Part shown: positions 11,507 to 22,534 of the stretch, piece after piece
How the letters are laid out: every line of letters starts with the position of its first letter
Position numbering within the stretch: the first letter of the stretch is position 1
From: Perognathus longimembris pacificus
Taxonomy: Eukaryota; Chordata; Mammalia; Rodentia; Heteromyidae
Reading direction: 5' to 3'
Length of the DNA: 64,000 nucleotides
Assembly: GCF_023159225.1 (NCBI RefSeq)
Contig: NC_063163.1
Location: forward strand, 110,391,885-110,455,884
Made by a program: the position numbers and the translations under genes
Notes under the pieces: model-generated
The model's input: the letters and a program-made list of their open reading frames with translations, nothing else
Told to the model about the DNA's origin: nothing
The model's database searches: none

Positions 11507-11806
11507 TTTTTTTTTTTTTGTCAGTACTGGGGATTGAACTCAGGGCCTCATGTTGGCTAGCCACTGACCATTTGAGCTACACTGCCTGCTCACTTTTACA
11601 TTGGATATTTTCAAGGTTGGTTTTCAGTTTTTGCTCAGGCCAGCCCAGGCTATGACCTAGATACTCCTCCTTAAACTCCCTTGTCTCAGTGGCATGGCAG
11701 AACTGTGTACCACCATTGGTTGAGATGGACTCCCATGAACTTTTTATGTCCAGGCTGGCCTTGAACCACGATCTCCTGGCCTTTACCTTCCAAGTCGCTA
11801 GGATCA
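11507..11806 (-). mobile_element. Dimeric SINE: B1-like left, ID-like right monomer
   Basis: Read on the minus strand, a 7SL/B1-like half (ccagcctggac, gatcctagcgacttgg) comes first. It is followed by a tRNA-like half with tgtagctcaaatgg, catgaggccctgagttcaat and ccccagtactgac, then an A tail. The right half is ID-type, not the Geo monomer found in most dimers of this window. Confidence 0.75.
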
Positions 11807-11889
11807 CTGAACTTGAATCACTGAACTCAGTTCAAATCAGTTTAATTGAATTAGGCTCATATATATTTTTGTAGCCTTCTCCATTCCTC

Positions 11890-12150
11890 ACTTCAACAGC
11901 ATTTTGGTTCAGGCTTTTCTCAGCTTGTATAAGCCTTCAAGAGCTCCTACAATAGCCTACTAAAGAAAACTCTTCTCAGTCTTATCCCTTCAAATGTATG
12001 AACCTCAAAGCTACCATAGTGGTTCCTTTCCTGCTTGGAGAGAGTCATGCTCATTAGCATGACCCTGCAGACTCCCATAATGTGGCTTCTGCCCATCCTT
12101 GACTTATTTGTCACCTGATTACTCTCTATCCTCTGTCGTTCACATGCTTT
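11890..12150 (+). repeat. L2 LINE relic
   Basis: The wording gctcattagcatgaccctgcagactcc...atgtggcttctgcccatcc...tcacatgctttgc parallels the L2 3' segment that reads roughly 'ccttagcatggcctac..gatctggcccctgcc'. Confidence 0.55.
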
Positions 12151-12938
12151 GCATATGCTAACTATGTACTAGTTTTGCTGTATTATGTATTTAGGTATGT
12201 CAGTGTGATGACTACCTCACTCATTGAGGTAAAAATCATCATTCATCATAAAAAAAACATTTTGCATTACTTGCATGATACAATTCACACCAGAACCTTA
12301 GCAGGAGACCTAAGATAGTGTTTCACACATAAGCAGCATCTGGTAAATGAATGTCTAAGTGAACTACACTTACAAACATCCCCAAGTTTAGATAAAATTC
12401 AGAGTTTAACACAATAGTAAGAAAACTTACCTTCTGTTCGATCCCTACTTTAAGAATCCAACCCAATCTCAAACATGAGTCATGTTCAATTTAGAATCTA
12501 GGTCACAAATCAACTACCAAGCAGCTCACAGTTGTGCAGCATACATCATCAGGCAGTGAGGAACATGCCCATCCACCATCTATGGCCACACTAGAGAGAA
12601 GCAATGGCGTTTGCCATCAGTGAGAATCGCAAAGAGTTCTGGGAATGCGGAGGCAGAGGTGTGAAGAAAGCCTGTGGAAAATGTCCCTGGTAGTAAATGC
12701 CTTTCTGTGTGTTCATCAAAATGAATGTGTTTTGATAAATTCCAGAATTTAACTTTCATTTTGCCTTACACAAATGTCCTCATTTGTACCCTTTGGACCT
12801 TGCATTTGCATAGATCTTTTTGGAAGACAAGTAAGGAAGCAAGAAGGTCTCCTTGCCATGTCTTACTGAATTTGCTTTAGGAGCTGCTCAAAGGGCGATG
12901 GAAATACTGTATGTGCGAAAAGAAAGCTTGCAATATGT
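12151..12938. other. Intronic sequence, nothing recognised
   Basis: No exon or repeat edge recognised. Confidence 0.5.
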
Positions 12939-13088
12939 GTTTTTTTCTTAGACAACGTCTCATTATGTCATTCAGGGTGACCTAGAGCTCACAAGTCTCA
13001 GTGTTAAACTCTCAGTCCTCTTTCCTGAGCCGTGTCAGTGCTGGGACTACAGGAGCAAGCTCACATTTCATTGTTGTTGTTGTTGTCA
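12939..13088 (-). mobile_element. Old B1 SINE with (TTG)n flank
   Basis: Minus-strand reading: ctcctgtagtcccagcactg, gtgagctctaggtcaccctg and gagacgttgtctaag, then an A tail (T run at 12940-12947). A (TTG)n of six units lies on the 5' side of the SINE at 13069-13087. Confidence 0.75.
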
Positions 13089-13236
13089 TTACTGTAAAGG
13101 TAAGATATTTCTTAAAATCTGAAAACAGTGATGTCCCATCATAGAATGAGGGTGGAATTGTGATGGAAGCAGAACTAAGTTTAAGGTTTATGTAAAAGCA
13201 CCTAATTATGTATTTCATTAAAAACTATAATGCAAA

Positions 13237-13440
13237 CTGGGGCACTGGTGGCTCCTGCCTATAATCCTACCTACTCAGAAAACTGAAAATCATTTTCATG
13301 CCAGCCTTGGCAATACACCTTGCAAGACTGTGTCTCAAAAATAACCAGAAAAAAAGTAGGGGTATAGGTATGGCTAAAGGGGCAGAGGGCAGCCTAACAA
13401 GCTCAAAATCCCAAATACCAGGACTGCCCAAAATAAATAA
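13237..13440 (+). mobile_element. Diverged dimeric SINE
   Basis: Begins with a 7SL-like monomer (ggtggctcctgcctataatcc, tactcagaaaactga, gccagccttggcaatac) and ends with the ataccaggactg landmark of the right monomer. Heavily diverged, so old. Confidence 0.6.
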
Positions 13441-13674
13441 CTTCAAACAGTCATCTTTTGGTGAGTACTTCTGTTTTTAAAATGGATAAAGATTATCTTC
13501 TCTTTGTCTTACCCTGCTATTTCCTTAGGTGTCACTACTTGAATAATTTCTAAAAGGCTAACCAAGTATTTTTATTTCTTAAGTTCCTGATTATACTTCC
13601 TTGTGTAAAATTAGTAAGTGTTATCAAAATCATGGCGAATGATTAAGGAAAAAGGTAGAAGTGAGTTGATTTAA

Positions 13675-13916
13675 GCCAGGTGTTGATGGCTCATGCCTAC
13701 AATCCTAAATTATTTAAAAGGCCAAGATCTAAGGATTACTGTTCGAAGTCAGGCTGGGCAGGAAAGTCTATGAGACTCTTATTGTCAATAAACTACCAAA
13801 AATTTGGGAAATGATGCTGTGGCTCAAGTAGTAGAGTCCTAGCCTTGGGCAAAATAAGCTCAAGGACAGCACCCAGTCCCTAAATTCAAGCCCTAGGACT
13901 GGCACACACACACAAA
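13675..13916 (+). mobile_element. Dimeric 7SL-like/Geo SINE
   Basis: Left 7SL-like monomer from gccaggtgttgatggctcat. The right Geo monomer starts near gatgctgtggctcaag and ends at ctaggactggc, followed by a short (CA)n tail. Confidence 0.85.
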
Positions 13917-14320
13917 ACTTAGTTAATTTAAAAAAGAAACAAATCAAATTCACCATGAGTTAGTGGATAAACTAAAAGGAAAGGCAGGATTGAAGGAGGG
14001 TCTTTCCAAACCCCACAGTGATTCTTGAGTAATTCTTATTACACATGTAAAAAAAAACCTGAAAAGTATTTTTTTATCTAGTCAGTTCTCCCTTCTTTGA
14101 AAAAAACAGTGATTTATTAGCCATTTTAGTATACCCCTGCGTATTTTCCCCTCATTAAATTGCACCCCATATTTAAATAATAAAGTCCTATCAAATATTT
14201 ATTTTAATTACCATTTGCTGCCACACAGTAGTGCTTCTGAGAATTGAGGTTTTAATATTCAAATCCTTTTCCTGGCACAGCATAAACACTAATCAGTGTT
14301 TATCCCATAGCAACGGGAGC
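13917..14320. other. Intronic sequence, nothing recognised
   Basis: AT-rich; no exon or repeat recognised. Confidence 0.5.
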
Positions 14321-14480
14321 TAAGGAATACATCCCTCTTCGTTCCTCGCCCATCGATACGGATAATAAATAGTCACTAACCGTATGCCGCGGATTCCTAA
14401 TACGTAGCCTCAACAGTTCACAGAATGAACCACACCGCGGCCCGCATCTCCATGGCCACCATGATACCTTGCATTCGCAT
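14321..14480. promoter_or_regulatory. Local CpG cluster, possible regulatory element
   Basis: I count about 13 CpG dinucleotides in roughly 160 bases (tcgatacgg, cgtatgccgcgg, tacgtag, accgcggcccgc). The surrounding intron is CpG-poor. No repeat family is recognisable. A strong Kozak context (gccaccatga) at 14454-14463 opens only a 16-19 codon frame. Retained CpGs outside a young repeat suggest an unmethylated or recently inserted element; this is inference. Confidence 0.35.
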
Positions 14481-15298
14481 AAGCTATCTAGAGTTCTTCA
14501 AGCATGAATGAGCCTCATAAATGTGGTGGCCAACACTGTAGCTTCAGTTTATCCCCTTTTATTATTAGACCTTTGTGTCTTTTCTATTCTTTCATTAGGA
14601 GTCACTGTCAGCCTATGTTAAAAGAAACAAAAAAGGTAATGAATTTTATCTTCATGATGACTGATAGACCAGGACAAGAAGAAAAGTGATTTCTCTTGGG
14701 CTAACGCTTTAGGCACTGCCTGGTAAAGTAAAAGCCATGACTCTTTCTGACATGTGTATTGCCATAGGTGGCTGCAAACGTCACTTCATTTTTCTGAGTG
14801 GTAGTGATTTATGAAATGAAGCCAGTGAGGTATTCTCTAGAAGGTTGGTAAAAGGATCAGAAAAATAATTCCTGTACATACTCTGTCATGATTCTGGGCC
14901 CCAAATCGATTCTCAATAAGCTGCCAATACTGGCATGGTAGAGTAATGGTGGCAGGCTAGAGACTGGAGCAACAGTGGGAGTTTGCCAATAGGACATGAA
15001 GCTCTGGGCGCAATCTCTAGCACTGCCCCCCCCCAAATGAGGATAATATTTAGATAAATAAAAGCAGAATGTACTTTAGAATAACCAACATGCATATCTA
15101 GAACCTCTCATTCTCCTTCAAGTAAGTGGAGTCTTTTTTTTAACTTTTCAAGTACCAAATTCTATGTAGTGTCAACACCAGTTCAGAAACAGCTGAATGA
15201 AATATAACAGGACAGTTTGCTCTTTGTGGTCTCGTAGGCACACCAACTGAATCAAAGAGCAAGAATCAAAATATTGATTGTGTTTTATAGATATCATG
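14481..15298. other. Intronic sequence with a possible ID-like remnant
   Basis: Positions about 14985-15038 (gtttgccaataggacatgaagctctgggcgc...ctagcactgcc) look like a decayed ID-type tRNA SINE. The rest shows nothing recognisable. Confidence 0.4.
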
Positions 15299-15600
15299 GT
15301 GTGTGTGTGTGTGTGTGTGTCTGTGTCTGTGTTTGTGTCTGTGTCTGTGCGTGTGTGAACACAGGTCCTGGAGCCTGAACTCAGGGCATTGAGCTGTGCT
15401 TTTGCTTTATTTTTTGTTGTTCTTTTTGTCTCAAGGCTGGTACTCTACCACTTGAGCCACAGCTCCACTTCTGGCTTTTTGGTGATTAACTGGAGATAAA
15501 GAGTCTCACAGACTTTCCCGCCTAGGCTGGCTTTGATCAGTTATCCTCAGATCTCAGCCTCCCAAGTAATTAAGACTATAGAAGTAAGCCACAAGGACCC
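15299..15600 (-). mobile_element. Dimeric 7SL-like/Geo SINE with a (CA)n tail
   Basis: Minus-strand copy. The 7SL-like end lies at 15540-15600, and the Geo end reads gccacagctccacttctggc on the plus strand. The SINE body is 15362-15600. The (TG)n at 15299-15357 is the (CA)n tail read from the other strand. Confidence 0.85.
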
Positions 15601-16304
15601 ATGGGCTATGACATTTTTGATGATCACATAATCATAGCCAAATGACATGATTGTGTGTTTTATGATCAATATCAATGAGGTTGATATTGGTGTTACAATA
15701 TAGAAATTATTGACACGAGGGAAAGTCTGTTGTTTCAAGACATGAAAGAGCATTCCAGGGAAGATGTAGAGTTGATTGAGCATGACAGAAGGCGGCATAT
15801 CCGGCCACTGGGAAGGAATAAAATGGAACTCTGATCTGAAAGTCATTTTTCCACACTGAATTTGTGCTGACAACCTCAAAACCTCAAGGATCAAAAAATA
15901 CTTTATGAAATAAGGAATACGGACACTCCTGGATTTAAAATAATAAAATTTCTTAACATTGAGACTTTTCTGATGCTTTCTAATGGTAGTATGTTTTGCG
16001 CCTCTTCCCATAGGGGCTGTGCTCTCCAGGCCCGTCCTTCCACAGGTCGCCCGCTAACAACACGTGCATTAGAAAATCCCTCCTAACAGAAACAGCTAAT
16101 GGCGGAAAAGAGGAGCACTCATGGTACTGTTGCAAACAGCTGTGTTCCCAGCTGGGGTAACCAACTGCAGATGGCAAAAGACAGAAGACTTTCTGAATTT
16201 TTGCACTCCCTTCTACCCATGCCTTCTGATTTTTTTCTCCTCCAGAAATAGGAAGATGATAGTCAGGTACAATTAGGATTTTATGAGAACTTGATTTGTG
16301 ACGT
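15601..16304. other. Intronic sequence, nothing recognised
   Basis: No exon or repeat recognised. Minus-strand open frames of 154 and 133 codons here have no recognisable domain. Confidence 0.45.
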
Positions 16305-16356
<52 letters not shown>

Positions 16357-16357
16357 C
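16305..16357. repeat. (TG)n microsatellite
   Basis: About 20 TG units ending in a CG-alternating stretch (gcgcgcgcg). Confidence 0.95.
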
Positions 16358-16449
16358 AGTCATGGTGGAATTCTCACACATGAAGTTACAACTGACAGGA
16401 AGGTTGCTCTTCCTTTCCTATTCACCTTCTCTTGATCTTTAACAGTGCC

Positions 16450-17082
16450 TTTTTTTTTTTTTTTTTTTTTGCCAGTCCTGGGGCTTGGGACTCAGGGCCT
16501 GTGCAATGTCCCTGGCTTCTTTTTGCTCAAAGCCAGTGTAATATGGAGGTCAGATCTGGCCAGCGAAAGAGGGCAGAAGCTGACTCCATCTCCACTATTT
16601 CCCCAGCCCTCCTGCTCAGAGGCCCAGGAAGATTCCCTCTCCCTGTAAAAAATAGTACAGGCCAGCTCAGGCGCCTTACGCCATGCCACATGTTCGAGTC
16701 TTGTGTCTCTGTCCCCATGGCATCCCAGTTCAGCTCTCCATTGGAGCTGACTTGGTTTGTTGGTACTTGGAAATCCTCCAGAAGTAAGTCTCTGTGCCAC
16801 TGTCCTATTCTGTGTTATATGTTTTTCTGAAACCTGGAACCGGTCCATCCGGAACTTACCCAATAAATTCATATATTTACTTGAGACTGTCTCTGAATAG
16901 TGGACTCTTGGAGGGATGGGGGGTTCCCCCGCCTCGCCCCCATGCCATTGCAGCGAGCACTCTACTACTTGAGCCACAGCACCACTTCCGGCTTTTTCTG
17001 TTTATGTGATGCTGAGCAATCAAACCCAGGGCTTCCTGCACGTTAACCAAGTACTCTACCACTAAGCCACATTCCCAGTCCC
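16450..17082 (-). mobile_element. IDL-Geo SINE split by a solo LTR
   Basis: Minus-strand IDL-Geo. The poly(T) and Geo 3' end are at 16450-16536. The rest (gcactctactacttgagccacagc, then the ID-like monomer to cattcccagtccc) is at 16953-17082. The SINE's own duplication taacagtgcc (16440-16449 and 17083-17092) is perfect. The SINE predates the LTR inside it. Confidence 0.92.
16537..16952 (+). mobile_element. Solo LTR of an endogenous retrovirus
   Basis: A 416-bp non-SINE segment starting TG and ending CA, flanked by gccag (16532-16536) and gcgag (16953-16957). These are a 5-bp duplication with one mismatch. It has an AATAAA signal at 16862-16867 and an A/T-rich TATA candidate at 16646-16655. 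There are no coding or internal retroviral sequences beside it, as expected after LTR-LTR recombination. The ERV class is not certain. Confidence 0.75.
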
Positions 17083-17092
17083 TAACAGTGCC

Positions 17093-18299
17093 CTTTATGA
17101 AACATGTATGATGTCAGCAATGCCAGTAGATCTCCCAGTAATGACATTGTTAAACACAACAGCTGACAGTAGAAAGCAACAGGGAAATCTCATAGACACT
17201 TGGTGGTATTTCCCAAATCCTGAAGCTCTCATTTCCTCCAAAGAAAATGAAGAGGCAGGAAAGAAGGAAGTCATTCTATCTAAAGAGAAAACACCAACCG
17301 ATGGTGAGGATAAGGTGGGTGGATGAGTTATTATGATATACTTTTGGAGCATAAAAATTTACAGGTCACGTTCTTCTTAAAGGTAATGACGATCACGGGG
17401 CTCTGTGCTTAGGAGACTAAAAGCTCTTCCTTGATGAATGGAGCAAAGAAGCATCAGAATGGCAAGTGTCAAAACAGCTGGCCTGAAACAAACTTCAGAT
17501 GCAAAACGATCCTGAGGTCATGCAGGAACCTGGCTTGGTCTACAAGGTGGTACAGCCCATGTTTATGTGCTGGACATGTATAGATGAGGACAGCCCATGT
17601 GTGTGGACACGCATGTCTGTGTGCTGGACATGTGTATCATGTGTAAAGATGAGGACATAGCAAACAGAGCACCTAAGGTAAAGGCAGGAGACACACAGCA
17701 CTTCATTATTCAGCCCTTCTGTGTTTTCACTCCATTTGTTCTTTTAGGGAGCTGGATGTACTTTATCCATTTATAGACTCTGAAACACAGATAAAATAGA
17801 GTACCAGGGAACATAAACCCAGGCAACCTAGATTTCTAATTCCAAAGAATTCATTGTAATTTTTTTCTTCTTAACTGACATTTATGGTAGGCCCTTTCTT
17901 TCTCAAAATTTTCACTGGACATGGCCCAGGGCCACATGGTTTTAATTATATTAGTATGCTATCCTTTACCTTCTTAGGTAAATTAATTTCATTATTTCTC
18001 ATCCACTGTTTTCCAAATCATGGGTTTGAGAATTACTTTAGGGAGTTATGAACAGCATTGTTTAATTAAATAGAACAGAATGGGCTACCAGCACAGTATG
18101 GAACAGAAAATATCAAGATTGCACTGCCCAAAGTAAGCTTATTATTTCATTAATGTTTGCCCTAGGACCTGATTTATAATTGACTTACTGTAGTTCACAA
18201 GAATAATATTTGAAATCTGTTAGGTGCCCCCCATCTCTCTCCCTCTCCCTCTATCTCCATTTCCCCCTTCCTGGCTGTCATGAGGTAAGCAACCCTGCT
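17093..18299. other. Intron with a MIR relic and a small tandem duplication
   Basis: 17755-17850 resembles a MIR core (gtactttatccatttatag, ctctgaaacacagataaa, aaacccaggcaacctaga). 17551-17656 holds two imperfect copies of an acagcccatgt...gtgctggacatgt...gatgagg unit. The 72-codon open frame at 17108-17326 has no recognisable similarity. Nothing else recognised. Confidence 0.45.
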
Positions 18300-18628
18300 C
18301 TAACATACCAGTATTTGCCAGTGAGAAGAAACTGACTAGCAGAAGTGGCAGAAGCGGCGGAAGGAGCGGCAGAAGCGGCGGACGGAGCGGCAGAGAACCC
18401 GAGCAGCAGCAGTTTCACTCACCAGGGTAGACAAGTGGTGTGAAGGTGGATGTGGATGTGGAGGCCAGCAATGGTATTAGTGAAAAGTACCGGGTGGCTA
18501 CTCGCAGCAGTTCGGTTCGCAGAAAAAGGGCCGTCAGGACTGGGCATACTCCCAGAAAAAGGAGAAAAATAGATGAGAATTCCGCCTGTCCTGACTCTTA
18601 AGCCCTTCCCCAGTCACGGCACCATATA
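18300..18628 (-). mobile_element. ERV 5' leader: primer-binding site, splice donor, GC-rich repeat
   Basis: Directly 3' (minus strand) of the LTR at 18629-18948. A primer-binding-site candidate TGGTGCCGTGACTGGGG lies at 18624-18608, four bases from the LTR end. A consensus splice donor (CTG/GTGAGTG) falls at 18423/18422. Beyond it is a CGG-rich tandem repeat at 18339-18394. The left edge is unclear, and no gag/pol/env coding or second LTR follows, so the provirus is truncated. Confidence 0.65.
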
Positions 18629-18948
18629 TGTTAGGTTTTTTAAAGTAGGTAGCCGGTAAAGGAGAATGCCACGCGGTATTCAGGCAGGAGAGAACGTTTA
18701 TTACCGAACTGCTGGCGTGTGGCCAAGATGATCCATGGCCGGAGAGAAGGGAGAGAGAGAGAGAGAGACCCCCACCCAGCCCTGCTTTATTTAGGGCAGG
18801 GGCAAGGGGTGTGGCCAGGTGGATTAGGAGGTGACCTCAGGGAAAGGGGAGGTAACTGCCTCCAGGTCTGCAGGTTACCCAGGTAACTGGGTGGAGACTT
18901 AATGAGGTGGGGGCATCTGCATGTAGCCCTCAGGGAGAGGACCAGACA
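18629..18948 (-). mobile_element. ERV LTR (5' LTR of a truncated provirus)
   Basis: On the minus strand a 320-bp unit starts TGTCTGG at 18948 and ends AACA at 18629. It has a TATA-like TAAATAAA (18793-18786) and an AATAAA signal (18702-18697) about 85 bases later. It contains a (GA)n run at 18745-18767 on the plus strand. The compact TATA-to-poly(A) spacing suits an ERVK/IAP-like LTR, but the family is not proven. Confidence 0.75.
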
Positions 18949-19130
18949 TTTCTCAAAAGAAATTGTCTCAGATGGCCAATGGATACAGGGGAAAACATGG
19001 TTTTACCAGGTGGTGCCTCAGTCTCAAAACTGGGTACACACTCCAAGGAACTGAAGTCAATGTGTTAAAGGAAATTGTGCTCTCCCAGAACCACTGTTCA
19101 CAATGCCAAGAGAATATCCATCTCCCTCCA
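18949..19130 (+). repeat. Old L1 ORF2 relic
   Basis: The wording tctcaaaagaaattgtctcagatggccaat and later gggtacacactccaaggaactgaa, ...cactgttcacaatgccaaga parallels L1 ORF2 (the FSKED-QMAN region and the FTIAK region) with deletions. It is old and non-coding. Confidence 0.55.
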
Positions 19131-20470
19131 CTTTTCCTTGATGCTTCTCTAATGCTCTAAGTCCACCAAAGGAAGTTCTGACAGCCTAGAAAATGGGAGG
19201 ACTTCCTCTCCCTCTAAGCTAATTGGAGACAGAGCCAGGAGATCCATGTTCTTCCTCTTTCCCTAGACACATGCTTAGAGGAACCCCAGGACAATCAGAT
19301 CCACCATGCCCATGGGGACATGACCTTGAAAATGCCAACATCACCGTCCTTTCCTCCTCCCCTTCTCTATCTCAGCCCTGACTCTTGCTCCTCATTCTGG
19401 TATTACCCTCCAAGACCTTGTCTCAGACTATTGAAAACTCACACTATACTCCCATGTGAACATCTAGCACTAAATATAGCAGAAAGAACTAAAAAAAAAA
19501 AAAAAAGCACAAAGTTCTATCATTGTAAGTATCCACAAATAACCAAGTGAAAATTTTAAAAGCAAAGTGACTGCTGAAATAGAACAACACAGTATCAATG
19601 AAAACTGCATAAAAATATAGAAAAACCCTGCCTACCTGAGATGAATTATGAAGTAATATGAGTGTATGCCAAAGGAAAAGGACATATTTGATTTATACCA
19701 TTCACCCCACCACCCAGGCATTTCCCCCACTGTCATGGGTTTATCACCATAATCAATGTAGAAACTTTTTCTATAGTTTATATTTTAAATCATTCTCTAG
19801 TCAGAAATGTGGTTCACTTTTTTCCCTATCTATTTCTTCCTTTTTCCCCCAGGAAATCTTTTCAAGGTGCCCTTGAATTCTGAGAATAGAAACACACTTG
19901 ATGAATCCTACGTGTCAATCAAGCTGACAGCTATAAAATAAAATCCATCTCTCTGCTAAAGGATAACTTTTAAGGATAAATTTTCAGCTCAGCAATTTAA
20001 TCATATGAGGGCTCCTTAAATGAGAAGATGATGCCTGGTTAATTCTCTCTATGTGCCTTTGCATATTAATGGACATGTCTTCCTGTTAAGGATGCTCTCT
20101 AAAGAGGTTCTTGTTGCTGTGTAAAAATATATGACTAAACCCAACTGTTGGTGCTGTTCTGACTTTTCTACATTTTACTGAAAGAAAGGGTACTCATAAC
20201 TATTCTCATAATTAATCAATTGCAGAAATAGCTCATTCTTCAACCTTTGGTAACCTCAGTGAAATATGCCGGTAATTCTCTAAATTCAAGAAAATAGAAA
20301 GAGTATCCTCTGGATTTCTTTACTCTTGTCAGCTCAGGTGATAAAGGACGTACTTAGAACTAGAGGTGGTCTGTTTAATTAAAGCCAGCTTATGAACACT
20401 CCACTGAAGTGTTACTCTCATGTGGTGACTGTCAGGCAGACAGTAATAAATTCTCCTTTCTCTTCTTGCA
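19131..20470. other. Intronic sequence, nothing recognised
   Basis: No exon or dispersed repeat recognised; an A run lies at 19491-19506. Confidence 0.5.
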
Positions 20471-20482
20471 ACTTGGTTTTCT

Positions 20483-20744
20483 TTCGTTTTCTTCCCCCTC
20501 TCCCCCCACCCCCCATGATTCTGAGGCTTCAGCTTAAGGTCTGGGTGCTGTCCCTGAGCTCTTTGGCTCAAGCTTAGCACTCTGCCACTTTGAACCATAG
20601 TGCCACTTCATTGTTCTGGTGGTTAGTTGGAGATAAGAGTCTCATGGACTTTCCTGCCTGAGCGGGCTTTGAACTGTGATCCTTAGAAGTCAGCCTTCTG
20701 ATTAGATAGGATTATAGGCATGAGCCACCAGAGCACAGCTAATG
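20483..20744 (-). mobile_element. Dimeric 7SL-like/Geo SINE
   Basis: Minus-strand copy with a pyrimidine/C-rich plus-strand tail (20491-20515). The duplication acttggttttct (20471-20482 and 20745-20756) is perfect over 12 bases. Landmarks are aagcttagcactctgccact and ggattataggcatgagccacc. Confidence 0.9.
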
Positions 20745-20756
20745 ACTTGGTTTTCT

Positions 20757-21432
20757 GTATGTCTGACCACTGACATGAATTACACTACATATACTATACT
20801 AAGCAAAACTATTCCTATAGTATTTCCATACTATATTGTTACCATACCATATTATAGAGTCTTGAGCTAGATGCTGGGAAAGTTTTTCTGTATTTTTTTT
20901 AAATAAAGCCCTATCTTTTAAACTTAAAATATAAAGTCAAGAGTATCACATTCCCAAATGGGAAGTACCATCATGCACTTATAAAATTAGATTACAGAAC
21001 AAGTTGTAATATTCAGTCATCAGTGTGGTACAAGGTGGAATCTTGATAAAACACATTCTACACATTGAAGGATCATCTTGGTAAAACATTGTAGGTGGAA
21101 AAGCAATGTATGGAAATGTGAGTAACAAATGAATGAGGGCATCTGTTTTCCCACTTAGCCAATCAGCATTTAGCACTAGTGCATCAGGTGTCATAGAATT
21201 CACAAATATGAATATATTGTGTGTACCCTAATATACAAAGATGCACCAGATGGAGTGTTCACAAGTGTTCTTGACACCTAAGATTTTACATAATTTACCT
21301 ACAAAGTATAACATGTTAAATATCAATAGTAAACTGTGATTAAAAATTATGGATTTTCTAAAGGACTATTTAACTGCTATATGAAACTGAATATGACTGT
21401 GGAGGATGATTTCATAGGATTTGAACTGGGTT
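20757..21432. other. Intronic sequence, nothing recognised
   Basis: AT-rich; no exon or repeat recognised. Confidence 0.5.
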
Positions 21433-21450
21433 AAAAGAGATAGAAGAAGG

Positions 21451-21648
21451 GCTTGGAATATGACCTAGTGGCAAGAGTGCTTGCCTCCTACATATGAATC
21501 TCTCGTTTGATTCCCCAGCACCACATATATGGAAAACGGCCAGAAGGGGTGCTGTGGCTCAGGTGGCAGAGTGCTAGCCTTGAGCAGGAAGAAGCCAGGG
21601 AAGGTGCTCAGGCCCTGAGTCCAAGGCCCAGGACTGGCAAAAAAAAAA
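21451..21648 (+). mobile_element. IDL-Geo SINE
   Basis: Full-length copy with the short duplication aaaagagatagaagaagg (21433-21450 and 21649-21666), 18 bases and perfect. The Geo half reads gagcaggaagaagcc. Confidence 0.94.
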
Positions 21649-21666
21649 AAAAGAGATAGAAGAAGG

Positions 21667-22534
21667 AAGCAAACAAAGCAAAACAAAATAAAACACAAAA
21701 GGAAAATATAATAATGAACAAAACAGGGTGACCCAAACCAAGCAGAAATCAACATGCAGAGTGACAATTAGCCTGGCATATTTAATGCCAAAATATTAGG
21801 GTAAAGATTTAGTTGGAAATACATAGGGTTATATTAGTACCTTGGCAACAGAAGTGATTAGGGGTTGGTCCTCATTTCACAGGCAATGGATAGGGGACAG
21901 CGGGGCTAGGTTTTGTCGCTGATGTTTGATATTATTTAGAGAAGGAGCATATGAAAGAGTCCAGAAAGGCAAGTTTTTTTTTTCTGGAAGAAAATTACAA
22001 TTTTATATTAATCAACAAGAAAATTATGTTAGCACAAGTGAGATCTTTAAAAGGAGAGAGATGAAAGTAGGAAAGGGAAAGCCATTTGAAAAGATCAATG
22101 TTGGAAGGGATGTGTAAAGAAATATTTAGATTATTCAGATTGATTATCTGCTATCATTCATTACATTAGAGAAGAGAGGGGCTACTGAAACTAAAAGTAG
22201 CAACATTAAGAGATAAGCAGACAGTGAAAAATATTTGCAACCCTCACATCTAGAGAAAAGAAAAGAAAAAAAAATGGGACCATGGCAGAACTAGGACCCA
22301 GTTGATTTCAAAAGCTGCATGCATTCTTAATGGATATTTAACTACCATGATTATGTAATTTTCTCCAATAGCACACATCAGTCGTACAGCAATAATTTTC
22401 TACTTAGGTAGTCTGACATGATGGATGATTTTTAAAAAGAGTATAAACTAAGAGTCCAGACAGGAACAGTGCTGAGATGGGAGATTATGGCATTTAGGCT
22501 AGATCAGACAGGAGTTAGATTGTGCTCTTGCCCA
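21667..22534. other. Intronic sequence, nothing recognised
   Basis: No exon or repeat edge recognised. Confidence 0.5.

Noticed and set aside
14454..14514. A 16-19 codon frame with a strong Kozak start in the CpG cluster
   Set aside because: Far too short to support alone, with no conservation evidence available.
15547..16011. A 154-codon minus-strand frame
   Set aside because: It begins in single-copy intron and ends in a SINE; no domain or splice context.
16432..16977. Several frames over 60 codons on both strands
   Set aside because: They lie over the SINE and solo LTR at 16450-17082 and show no retroviral protein features.
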